Shown here in pieces: positions 1 through 5,015 of a stretch of DNA of 5,323 bases. The DNA lies in the NCBI GenBank assembly GCA_030039515.1, contig JASHVT010000030.1:1-5323 (forward strand), written 5' to 3'. The notes below the pieces were generated by a model that made no database searches, was not told where the DNA came from, and saw nothing but the letters and a program-made list of their open reading frames with translations. This DNA comes from Nitrososphaerales archaeon (GTDB taxonomy: Archaea; Thermoproteota; Nitrososphaeria; Nitrososphaerales; Gagatemarchaeaceae). Position 1 is the stretch's first letter; every line of letters begins with the position of its first letter. The position numbers and the translations under genes are program-made.

Positions 1-363
1 GGCTCTCTTGCTGGCTTCGGACCTGCCGAACCCCAGCAGCATGGCGAATATCGTCAGGTTCTCGTGCCCCGAGAGCCTCTCGTCGACCGCGGCGCTCTGG
101 CCGGTGACGGTTATGAGCTGACGGACGGCGTGGGTCTCTCGCAGGACGTCATGAGTGAATATCTTGGCGGTGCCTGCGTCGGGCTTCAGGAGGGTGGTCA
201 GGATGTTGATTATCGTGGTCTTTCCCGCGCCGTTGGGTCCTAGCACGGCGTAGATGCAACCGCTAGGCACCGACAGGTCGACCCCGTCTACAGCGCGGTT
301 TGTCCCGAAGACCTTCACAAGGCCGTGAGCCTCGATCGCCAGCTCGCTCCTCTGCGCGGTCAC
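1..363 (-). CDS. ABC transporter ATP-binding protein, DrrA-type (partial; C-terminal part outside the window)
   Basis: This is the nucleotide-binding subunit of an ABC exporter, which would power an inner-face ATPase/permease complex. Only the first 121 residues are visible. Walker A is GPNGAGKTT at residues 42-50. The Q-loop region, TGQSAAVDERLSGHENL at 87-103, follows the form typical of the daunorubicin-resistance (DrrA/CcmA-like) ATPases, with Gln89. Walker B, the signature motif and the H-loop lie beyond the left edge. The start is GTG at 363, giving a GTGA overlap with the padR stop codon, and is preceded by a strong GGAGG (374-378, minus strand) 8 bases away. The permease gene is expected further left. 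Control by the upstream PadR repressor is inferred from the operon, as in many padR-drrAB loci; the transported substrate cannot be told. Confidence 0.93.
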   Translation of the reverse strand, partial: MTAQRSELAIEAHGLVKVFGTNRAVDGVDLSVPSGCIYAVLGPNGAGKTTIINILTTLLKPDAGTAKIFTHDVLRETHAVRQLITVTGQSAAVDERLSGHENLTIFAMLLGFGRSEASKRA

Positions 364-857
364 GCGCCGCTCGCCTCCTTCAAGGAGGTCGCCAGAGCCC
401 CGAGCCGTTCCGAGAGCTTCTGTATCCTCTGCCTCGACCTCGAGACGCCCGCCTTGTCCGTCTTGTTGAGGTCCTCGAGGTAGGAGGCGTTGCTCTCCAT
501 GACCGAGAGCGCTGTCGCGAGGTTGTCTCCGATTCCGAGCTGTTCAGAGTATGCGGCCGTGAGCTCGAACTTCCCGTCTTCGTTCTTGGCGATGAACCCT
601 TCCTTCTGTAGCTCGTCGAGCAGAGGGTAGATCGCCCCGGGGCTAGGACGGTACCAGCCATGGCTCATATCTTGCAGCTGGTCCATAATGTCGACCCCGT
701 TGACCGGCTGCTTCTCCAAGAGCTCGAGCACTTGCGGCCGCAGGAAACCACGCCTTCCGAACTGGATCCGGCGCAGCTTGGCCAGGCCAGGGTTTCCCCA
801 CGGCCTGTGATGATGCCTGTCGCTCTGATCGGCTTCGCCTGCCGACGGACCACTCAT
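360..857 (-). CDS. PadR-family winged-helix transcriptional regulator
   Basis: This is a dimeric DNA-binding repressor. The winged helix-turn-helix spans about residues 38-103. It contains LRPQVLELLEKQPVNGVDIMDQL, the PadR signature region SPGAIYPLLDELQKEGFI (72-89), and a wing around DGKFELT (94-100). The helical C-terminus (about 104-163) is the usual PadR dimerisation region. The first 35 residues are polar, with a His run followed by PWG. A similar basic, Gly/His-rich leader occurs in many padR genes next to ABC transporters. ATG at 857 is the only sensible start: no other ATG/GTG/TTG start lies between it and the HTH. It lies only about 7 bases below the predicted transcription start, so the mRNA is nearly leaderless. 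The gene overlaps the ABC ATPase by 4 bases and very likely controls that operon and itself. The ligand is unknown. Confidence 0.93.
   Translation of the reverse strand: MSGPSAGEADQSDRHHHRPWGNPGLAKLRRIQFGRRGFLRPQVLELLEKQPVNGVDIMDQLQDMSHGWYRPSPGAIYPLLDELQKEGFIAKNEDGKFELTAAYSEQLGIGDNLATALSVMESNASYLEDLNKTDKAGVSRSRQRIQKLSERLGALATSLKEASGA
374..388 (-). promoter_or_regulatory. Shine-Dalgarno of the ABC gene inside an inverted repeat
   Basis: On the minus strand the sequence reads CCTCCTTGAAGGAGG, a perfect inverted repeat at the end of padR. In RNA it can form a 6-bp stem (CCUCCU/AGGAGG) with a UGA loop. The right arm is the AAGGAGG ribosome binding site of the ABC ATPase, 8 bases before its GTG. 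Folding would hide the site until ribosomes translating padR open it, which fits the GTGA overlap. The repeat and the Shine-Dalgarno are seen directly; the coupling role is inferred. Confidence 0.5.
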
Positions 858-863
858 ATCTTA

Positions 864-879
864 TACCAGATATCTGGTA
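864..879. promoter_or_regulatory. 16-bp palindrome, candidate PadR operator
   Basis: TACCAGATATCTGGTA is a perfect dyad with no spacer. It lies between the padR TATA-like element (884-896) and the padR start codon (857), on top of the predicted transcription start. That position suits steric repression of RNA polymerase. PadR proteins bind palindromes near their own promoters, so autoregulation is the simplest reading. Binding itself is inferred. Confidence 0.7.
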
Positions 880-883
880 CGCG

Positions 884-897
884 ATATATTATAAAAG
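884..897 (-). promoter_or_regulatory. TATA-like element of the padR-ABC operon
   Basis: The minus strand reads CTTTTATAATATAT in an otherwise GC-rich region. Its centre, near 890, is about 26 bases from the operator, which puts the transcription start near 864 and only a few bases before the padR ATG at 857. The plus strand of the same island also contains TATAAAAG (890-897), which could drive the divergent methyltransferase gene with a leader of about 120 bases. The direction is therefore not certain, and it may serve both. Confidence 0.6.
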
Positions 898-1039
898 GGT
901 TGCTCCAGATGCTCACAGGCTTCAACCCCAGGGAAGATCTGGCAGCCCACAAGGGTCCAAGCGGCGGTCTTGGAGCCTTCGCTCTGCCGGAGTTCCATCC
1001 GTTCCTGTTATCTATGTACCTCGCATACGGAGGCTTGGG

Positions 1040-1516
1040 ATGAGCGTGCGCAACCAGGTGAACGCTTCGCCACTGGGCCTCACGGTGGCATGGCTCGTCA
1101 TAGTCCTGGGTCTGTTCTTAGTCTCAGTCAAGCTGAGCGCCGCCTTCGGCCTCGCGGTCGTGCAAACGCTCCCCCTCGTCGCAGCGGGGTCGGCGCTGGT
1201 CGTCCTCGGGTTCTCACTGAGGTACCTGGCGCTCAGACGGCTGCTCACTTCGAACCGGAACGTGCAGTGGAGTCACGTCCCAGGGACCTTAGTGGTGGAC
1301 GGGGTGTTCCGTCACTCCAGGAACCCGGCATACCTAGGAATCCTGCTGACCGGCCTCGGCGCCCTTCTGATCGAGGCAAACCTGCTCATGCTCGTCTTCC
1401 TTGTGGCGATGTTCGCGGCGCTCAACCGGCAGGTTTCGCGAGAAGAGGCTACACTGGCCAAGCAGTTCGGCGAGTCCTACTCTTCCTACAAGAAAGAGAC
1501 GCGCAGGTGGCTGTAG
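1040..1516 (+). CDS. Integral membrane methyltransferase of the ICMT/PEMT superfamily
   Basis: This is a small membrane protein with hydrophobic segments at about residues 12-32, 36-60 and 98-128. The family's cofactor-binding region is clear: GVFRHSRNPAYLG at 88-100 matches the G-x-(Y/F)-R-x-(S/P)-R-N-P-x-Y-x-G pattern of isoprenylcysteine carboxyl methyltransferases and phospholipid methyltransferases. The C-terminus EEATLAKQFGESYSSYKKETRRWL (135-158) has the usual EE...FG..Y..Y...R.W ending. Such enzymes use S-adenosylmethionine to methylate lipids, isoprenoid-linked or other membrane substrates; the substrate cannot be assigned. ATG at 1040 has GGAGG (1029-1033) six bases upstream, so this start is well supported. 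A weak TATA-like TTATCTATG (1008-1016) is a second promoter option. The gene stands alone, divergent from padR and convergent with the histone gene. Confidence 0.85.
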   Translation: MSVRNQVNASPLGLTVAWLVIVLGLFLVSVKLSAAFGLAVVQTLPLVAAGSALVVLGFSLRYLALRRLLTSNRNVQWSHVPGTLVVDGVFRHSRNPAYLGILLTGLGALLIEANLLMLVFLVAMFAALNRQVSREEATLAKQFGESYSSYKKETRRWL

Positions 1517-1517
1517 A

Positions 1518-1535
1518 GGCTCCTCCTTCGGAGCC
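1518..1535. other. Short hairpin at the convergent methyltransferase/histone junction
   Basis: GGCTCC-TCCTTC-GGAGCC forms a perfect 6-bp stem with a 6-base loop and begins two bases after the methyltransferase stop codon. No T-run follows on the plus strand. Archaeal termination depends mainly on T-rich tracts, so this may only mark a 3' end or block exonucleases. The 79-base gap between the two stop codons holds nothing else recognisable. Confidence 0.3.
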
Positions 1536-1595
1536 CAGGTTGGCCTCGCCTACTTGAGCAGCTGTTCCGTGGCAGGGAGGACTTGGCCCGACCCG

Positions 1596-1823
1596 CTATG
1601 CGTTCTGCTTCAGGACCGACTTGGCCGCGAGCTTGATGTCAGAAGGCTTGACCGTCTTCCTGCCGGCGTGAGCGGCCAGTTCTACTGCAGTCTTCGAAAT
1701 CTGCAACCCTACGCTCTCAAGCTCCGCCCTCAGCTCCATCGCGGCGTCGTCTCCCACTCTTTCGGCGCCGGCCTTCTTGATTACCCTGTAGACGGCTGCA
1801 AGGCCGAACTCAGAATTGGACAT
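1596..1823 (-). CDS. Archaeal histone (HMfB-like, single histone fold)
   Basis: This 75-residue protein has the full histone fold and the usual archaeal length. It dimerises and stacks to wrap DNA. The first helix and loop contain AAVYRVIKKAGAERVGDD (9-26). The long second helix follows (about 27-51), then the loop HAGRKTVKPSDI (52-63) with the DNA-contacting Arg-Lys-Thr at 55-57. Arg55 and Asp62 are spaced like the buried salt-bridge pair R52/D59 of HMfB, and Arg22 corresponds to HMfB R19. There is no long tail, only a seven-residue N-terminal extension and KQNA at the end. ATG at 1823 is the first start and lies about where transcription should begin, so the mRNA is probably leaderless; no Shine-Dalgarno is seen. 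It is monocistronic, convergent with the methyltransferase and divergent from tatD. Confidence 0.97.
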   Translation of the reverse strand: MSNSEFGLAAVYRVIKKAGAERVGDDAAMELRAELESVGLQISKTAVELAAHAGRKTVKPSDIKLAAKSVLKQNA

Positions 1824-1825
1824 CG

Positions 1826-1922
1826 CCTATTCCAACGTATAGGGGTTATTTAAAAACCTTCGGCTGTTTTTGCGTGCTCTGCGTGCCATTTTCGGCTCGG
1901 GCGAGCCCAGCAACACCCCTAT
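1826..1922. repeat. Inverted repeats in the histone/tatD divergent spacer
   Basis: The spacer (1824-2024) holds several small symmetries. CCTAT (1826-1830) and ATAGG (1839-1843) form a dyad between the histone TATA box and its start. ATAGGGGT (1839-1846) is repeated in inverted orientation as ACCCCTAT (1915-1922). GGCTCG-GG-CGAGCC (1894-1907) is a near-perfect palindrome in between. TCGGGAAA/TCGGGAGA (1923-1938) is a tandem 8-base repeat. No gene is visible here. Some of these may be regulator sites; that is inference. Confidence 0.4.
1846..1862 (-). promoter_or_regulatory. Histone gene promoter (BRE plus TATA box)
   Basis: The minus strand reads CGAAGGTTTTTAAATAA: a BRE-like CGAAGG directly before TTTTTAAATAA. 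The TATA centre, near 1851, is about 26-28 bases from the ATG at 1823, so transcription should start at or just before the initiation codon. This is the clearest promoter in the window. Confidence 0.75.
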
Positions 1923-2024
1923 TCGGGAAATCGGGAGAAAAAACGCGCCGGAGCACCCTTGCGCTCAGCTTTGCGTTTCGAGCACGACGAGTGGGCTGAA
2001 ATATCAGAGTTGGTAGGGCGCCTC

Positions 2025-2753
2025 ATGCGCTTCTACGACTCGCACCTCCATCTTTGCGAGTGCCGGCGTCCCGACCAGATCGTCTCTCTGATGGAGTTCA
2101 ACGAGACCGCGCTGCTCTCCGCAGGCATCGACAGGGCTACCTCCATGAAGACGCTGGAGCTCTCGAAGCTGTTCCCCAAGACAGTCGTCCCCTTCATCGG
2201 GGTGCACCCCTCCGAGGCAAAGGGAGACGACGCCTCCTGGGTACAGGACGTGATGACGGTCGCCGCGGGGATAGGTGAGATAGGGTTGGACCCCCGATAC
2301 TCCGGGTCAACTCGGGACCAGCTGAGAATCTTCGAAGAACAGCTGGGGTACGCGGAAAGGGCACGCAAGCCGGTCCAGGTCCACTCTCGGGGGGCAGAGA
2401 CAGAATGCTTGGACGCGCTTGGCCGCTACGAGCTGGTCTCAGTCCTCATGCACTGGTTCGAGAGCGAACGGCTCCTCGGCACGGTCCGGGACAGGGGCTA
2501 TTACGTCTCCCTCGGTCCTGCCATCACGCAGTCCAAGGGGCTGAGGCGCATTGCGGCCGCATTCGATGGCGACAGGCTGCTCACCGAGACCGACGCTCCA
2601 GTGAGCTTCAGGCCCCTCGACGGGTCGCAAGGCCCCTTCCTCGTCCCCACGGTGGTCTTCGAGCTCTCAAGGGTCAGACGTTCCACCTTCGAGGAGACCC
2701 GCCTGCAGTGCGAAGAGAACGCCGAGAGATACCTGCACCTCGGCAAAGGTTAA
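2025..2753 (+). CDS. TatD-family metal-dependent hydrolase
   Basis: This is a TIM-barrel amidohydrolase-superfamily enzyme of the TatD type, whose members are metal-dependent nucleases/hydrolases. From the ATG at 2025 the protein is 242 residues, slightly short for the family. All metal ligands are present: H7 and H9 in YDSHLHL, E85 in GEIGLD, H120 in QVHSRGA, H143 in LMHWF, and D190 in TETDAP. FIGVHPSE (57-64) and GYYVSLGPAI (158-167) are also typical. An upstream in-frame TTG at 1959 would add 22 residues that do not belong to the fold, because the first barrel strand with HxH starts right at this Met. A weak AAATATC (1999-2005) about 26 bases upstream would suit a leaderless start. It lies 29 bases before eS17 and may share its transcript. 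The physiological substrate is unknown; DNA or RNA processing is the family expectation. Confidence 0.88.
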   Translation: MRFYDSHLHLCECRRPDQIVSLMEFNETALLSAGIDRATSMKTLELSKLFPKTVVPFIGVHPSEAKGDDASWVQDVMTVAAGIGEIGLDPRYSGSTRDQLRIFEEQLGYAERARKPVQVHSRGAETECLDALGRYELVSVLMHWFESERLLGTVRDRGYYVSLGPAITQSKGLRRIAAAFDGDRLLTETDAPVSFRPLDGSQGPFLVPTVVFELSRVRRSTFEETRLQCEENAERYLHLGKG

Positions 2754-2770
2754 TCACCAGATGAATTCGG

Positions 2771-2776
2771 GGGAGG
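2771..2776 (+). promoter_or_regulatory. Shine-Dalgarno of rps17e that fixes the TTG start
   Basis: GGGAGG lies six bases before TTG 2783. Nearby ATG 2761 is in another frame and soon ends, so this site decides the unusual start codon of the ribosomal protein gene. No AT-rich promoter is visible in the 29 bases after tatD, which favours transcription from upstream. Confidence 0.7.
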
Positions 2777-2782
2777 CAGGAT

Positions 2783-2995
2783 TTGGACAGGACAAGGAGG
2801 CTTTCGGAGCTCATGATTTCTAGGCATCCGGAGGTCTTCGGCACCGACTTCGAGAAGAACAAGGAGGCCCTGGAAGACCTGGCGATAGTGTCGTCAAAGC
2901 AGCTCAGGAACAGGATAGCGGGATACATCGCGAAGTCGCTGAAGCAGGACGCGGTCACAGAGGAAAGCGCTCCGGCCCCCGAAGAACAGGCGTAG
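2783..2995 (+). CDS. rps17e: Small ribosomal subunit protein eS17
   Basis: This is a component of the 30S ribosomal subunit shared by archaea and eukaryotes and absent from bacteria. The 70-residue product carries the family core: FGTDFEKNKEALEDLA (19-34) and SSKQLRNRIAGYIAK (37-51), the latter being the diagnostic SK-x-(L/I)-RN-x-IAGY segment. The tail after about residue 55 is short, acidic and Ala/Pro/Glu-rich. The start is TTG at 2783 with GGGAGG (2771-2776) six bases upstream. No other start is possible upstream, since an in-frame TGA lies at 2762, and a later start would delete the conserved first helix. It sits 29 bases after tatD and 5 bases before the SerK-like gene, so it appears to lead or join an operon. 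Confidence 0.93.
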   Translation: MDRTRRLSELMISRHPEVFGTDFEKNKEALEDLAIVSSKQLRNRIAGYIAKSLKQDAVTEESAPAPEEQA

Positions 2996-3000
2996 GAGAC

Positions 3001-3822
3001 TTGGCCCTGCAGAGCTCAGGGTTCATCTTGGAATTGAGACAGCTGGACTCTCTGCGACCCCACGAGGAGACCATCCCGGCTCACGTCGACGACTTGGCAA
3101 GAGACTGCGCCAGGGAGGGCGTCCAGAAGGACCCCGTTCTCGCCGACACCCGCACCGGCTCCGTACTGGACGGGATGCACAGGCTGGAGGCATTCAAGAG
3201 GATGGGGCTCAGGAACGTGGTCTGCTGCTCGCTGGACTACGGCTCCGGAGCGACGACCATCAGCCGATGGGGACGGGTCTACTCCGGGCCGAGCTGGGAA
3301 GGGCTGGCGAGGCTTGCGAAGGACTCAGGCCTGACTAGGGAGCTCACGCCCCAGAGCGCCGTCAAAGAGCTGAGCGTCAAGGGCGCCGGGGTAGCCGTGA
3401 TGAACGGGGACGTCGCCATGATGCCAGAGGGGAGGATGGGCTTGGACGGAGGCTTCGGCATAGTGCGGCGCTTGGACGGGGGGGCGGAGGCTCGCGGGAT
3501 GAGGAGGACCTTCGTGTCAGAGGACGAGCTCCAGGCAGAGCTTAGAGACCGCCAGAAGGTCGTTCTCCTCGTCGAGAAGCTCGACAAGGCTGACGTGGTG
3601 GAGGCGGCGAACACAGGCAACCTCTTCCCATGCAAGACGTCGATGCACGCTGTCGACCCGAGGCCGGTGGCAGTGAACATACCGTTAGAGGAGATAAGGT
3701 CGGGCCGCAGCGCGAGGCTCGACGCGATGGCCAGGCAGCCAGGCGGCAGGATACTCCCGCCGAGCTCGGTGTACGAGGGAAGAAGGTATAAGGAAAGACT
3801 GCTCCTGCTTGGCGCGCGATGA
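3001..3822 (+). CDS. SerK-like kinase with ParB/sulfiredoxin fold (putative free-L-serine kinase)
   Basis: This resembles the archaeal ADP-dependent serine kinase SerK (Thermococcus) and the related SbnI, which use a ParB-N-like domain to phosphorylate free serine. Matching segments are FILELRQLDSLRPHEE (8-23, with the PHE motif; E22 corresponds to the catalytic Glu of SerK), SVLDGMHRLEAFKRMG (54-69, a DG-x-HR motif; D57, H60, R61) and the C-terminal GNLFPCKTSMHAVDP (206-220), like the FxPKTTRH substrate/phosphate-binding stretch. The Thermococcus enzyme has DGHHR, so one His is Met59 here. A basic tail of about 40 residues (233-273) extends beyond SerK. The start is TTG at 3001, two bases after GGAG; this spacing is short, but a start at the later TTG codons would cut the first strand. 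It overlaps the SAMP-like gene by ATGA. Activity on serine is inferred; a nucleotide-binding ParB-fold protein of other function remains possible. Confidence 0.68.
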   Translation: MALQSSGFILELRQLDSLRPHEETIPAHVDDLARDCAREGVQKDPVLADTRTGSVLDGMHRLEAFKRMGLRNVVCCSLDYGSGATTISRWGRVYSGPSWEGLARLAKDSGLTRELTPQSAVKELSVKGAGVAVMNGDVAMMPEGRMGLDGGFGIVRRLDGGAEARGMRRTFVSEDELQAELRDRQKVVLLVEKLDKADVVEAANTGNLFPCKTSMHAVDPRPVAVNIPLEEIRSGRSARLDAMARQPGGRILPPSSVYEGRRYKERLLLLGAR

Positions 3823-4076
3823 TCAGAGTAAGGTGTGTCGGCCACATCGCGACGGCCGTCGGAAGGAAGGAACTCGTAGTCGAACGCGACGAGGTAGACT
3901 CGGCGCAGCTGGTCGATGAGCTGCGGGCTCTGACCGGGAGGGACGACCCTGGCTTCACGAAGTATAACACGCTCGTGATGGTGGAGGATGGGGAGGCGTT
4001 CGTGCCGGCCTCGGGCGGCAGGGTTTTGAAGTCCGGTGACAGCGTCGTCCTGATACCTTTCTCGCACGGCGGATAG
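3819..4076 (+). CDS. Ubiquitin-like MoaD/ThiS/SAMP family protein (C-terminal GlyGly)
   Basis: This is an 85-residue beta-grasp protein. It begins with a short strand (MIRVRCVGHIATAVGR), followed by the helix SAQLVDELRALTG (28-40), the strand TLVMVEDGEAF (51-61) and the closing GDSVVLIPFSHGG (73-85). The exposed terminal G84-G85 is the feature that an E1-like enzyme adenylates to make a thiocarboxylate or isopeptide link. Such proteins donate sulfur for molybdopterin, thiamin or tRNA thiouridine, or are attached to lysines (sampylation). Which applies cannot be told, because no E1, MoaE or thiolase gene is in view. ATG at 3819 overlaps the SerK-like stop by ATGA, implying coupled translation, and cgi121 follows four bases after its stop. 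A TATA-like AAGGTATAAGG (3783-3793) inside the upstream gene could provide extra transcription. Confidence 0.85.
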   Translation: MIRVRCVGHIATAVGRKELVVERDEVDSAQLVDELRALTGRDDPGFTKYNTLVMVEDGEAFVPASGGRVLKSGDSVVLIPFSHGG

Positions 4077-4080
4077 GAGC

Positions 4081-4506
4081 TTGCGCTTCGAAGTAGGCTC
4101 GTACGTCTACGCGTCGTCTGCCGACCCCGACTCTGAGAAGGCCAGGGCTGCCCTTCTCGTGAAGGATGGGTTCGTCCAGACCGCGCGCTCCGGGGCCGCG
4201 AGGAACGCGCGCTTCGTCGAGTTGATCGGCGCCCAGACGCTCATGGCGGGAGAGACAGGGAACCTGCTCGCCAGGAGGCCCGAGATGGACTTCCTGTTGA
4301 GGCTGGCGGGGACGACTCAGATCTCCAGGGCGATAGGCGAGGCGGGGTCGGTGAAAGGCTCAAGGTTCGTCCTCGTCGCAGGCTCTCGCTCGAGGCTCGA
4401 TCCGAATGTCGGCCTGGGAGGCAAGGGCATGAAGGGGACCAGGCTCTCCGAGGGCGACCTCCTGAAGGTCGAGGCGGCGGCGCTGCTGAACGCTACGAGG
4501 GCCTAG
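4081..4506 (+). CDS. cgi121: Cgi121-like subunit of the KEOPS complex (t6A37 tRNA modification)
   Basis: Cgi121 (human TPRKB) binds the Bud32 kinase and recruits tRNA to KEOPS, which installs threonylcarbamoyl on A37. The 141-residue product has family length and core: ARFVELIGAQTLMAGETGNLL (43-63), the alpha-helical segment E68-MDFLLRLAGTTQISRAI (69-85) corresponding to the E-LLYLSGSRQI-AI block, then a strand KGSRFVLVAGS (92-102), and the C-terminal DLLKVEAAALLNATRA where most homologues carry a helix. It is moderately divergent, so the call rests on this pattern rather than invariant catalytic residues. TTG at 4081 follows the SAMP-like stop by four bases. Its GGAG (4076-4079) is only one base away, so reinitiation after the upstream stop is likely. 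Its stop codon overlaps that of the convergent THUMP gene. No bud32, kae1 or pcc1 is in the window. Confidence 0.78.
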   Translation: MRFEVGSYVYASSADPDSEKARAALLVKDGFVQTARSGAARNARFVELIGAQTLMAGETGNLLARRPEMDFLLRLAGTTQISRAIGEAGSVKGSRFVLVAGSRSRLDPNVGLGGKGMKGTRLSEGDLLKVEAAALLNATRA

Positions 4507-5015
4507 GTCGCTCTCTTCAGCCTGGCTATGCTCACGATGTCATCAGGCGCAGCCACGGCTATGCCTGCGTACTCCCCGAAGATCTCGAGAAGGACTATCT
4601 TGTCCGGGGAGTCGAGGCTCACCTTCCTGTCGACCGCGTCTGCTATCGCCTCGATAAGCTGCTTGTCCGAGTAGGGGGAGTCGCGGGCCTCGATGGTGAT
4701 CCTGAACGACTCCGAGGGCCCGATCGAAGCTGACAGGTCCTTGACGGCCTTTACGATGTCCTCGAGCTTCGTGTCCACGACCCTGTCTATCGGTATCAGC
4801 CTCATCATGAACCTCACCTTGAACGGTTCGGCCTTCACATACTCCCTGATGAACGACACGAGGCTCTTCGCGTCTTCGGCCTCCACCTCGATGAGCCCGT
4901 CGTAGGGCGAGCGCTCTATCGTGAACTTGCGTGCCCCTGAAAGCAGTGCGACTTCCTTGAACTCGGCCGAGGCCCTTGCCTCGAGCCCCTTTGCAGACGT
5001 CACTACGAGGTTCAC
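4503..5015 (-). CDS. THUMP-domain RNA-binding protein, Tan1/THUMPD1-like
   Basis: Stand-alone THUMP proteins of this type assist the tRNA acetyltransferase (Kre33/NAT10/TmcA-like) that makes N4-acetylcytidine at C12 in eukaryotes. Residues 1-80 resemble the N-terminal ferredoxin-like part: MNLVVTSAKGLEARASAEF, YDGLIEVEAED and then RFMMRLIPIDRVV (68-80), the latter like the RLIPI stretch of Tan1. Residues about 85-165 are the THUMP domain: ESFRITIEARDSPYSDKQLIEAIADAV (102-128) and KVSLDSPDKIVLLEIFGEYAGIAV (131-154), where VxLxxPDxxVxxEI is diagnostic. No methyltransferase or thiouridine-synthase domain is fused. The start is GTG at 5015, overlapping the yrdC stop as GTGA, with GGAGAG five bases upstream. 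This indicates a two-gene tRNA modification operon. The acetylation role in this organism is inferred. Confidence 0.83.
   Translation of the reverse strand: MNLVVTSAKGLEARASAEFKEVALLSGARKFTIERSPYDGLIEVEAEDAKSLVSFIREYVKAEPFKVRFMMRLIPIDRVVDTKLEDIVKAVKDLSASIGPSESFRITIEARDSPYSDKQLIEAIADAVDRKVSLDSPDKIVLLEIFGEYAGIAVAAPDDIVSIARLKRAT

Noticed and set aside
1518..1535. Intrinsic terminator for the methyltransferase gene
   Set aside because: The hairpin is real but no T-run follows, so it is listed only as a hairpin.
970..1557. Long plus-strand frame across the methyltransferase gene
   Set aside because: Its Arg/Pro-rich translation has no family pattern, and the 1040-1516 frame has a Shine-Dalgarno, membrane segments and methyltransferase motifs.
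1959..2024. N-terminal extension of the TatD protein from TTG 1959
   Set aside because: The extra 22 residues precede the first barrel strand and match nothing in the family; ATG 2025 begins directly at the metal-binding HxH strand.
3783..3793. Internal promoter AAGGTATAAGG for the SAMP-like gene
   Set aside because: Spacing to ATG 3819 fits a leaderless start, but it lies in coding sequence, is a single weak match, and the ATGA overlap already explains expression. Not listed as a separate feature.
3001..3822. Chromosome-partitioning ParB
   Set aside because: Only the ParB-N-like fold is present: there is no HTH centromere-binding domain and no ParA neighbour, and the C-terminal KTSxH region fits SerK better.
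3279..4067. Long open minus-strand frame opposite the SerK-like and SAMP-like genes
   Set aside because: It is low-complexity, Ser/Pro/Arg-rich, and lies antisense to two well-supported genes; typical of shadow frames in GC-rich DNA.
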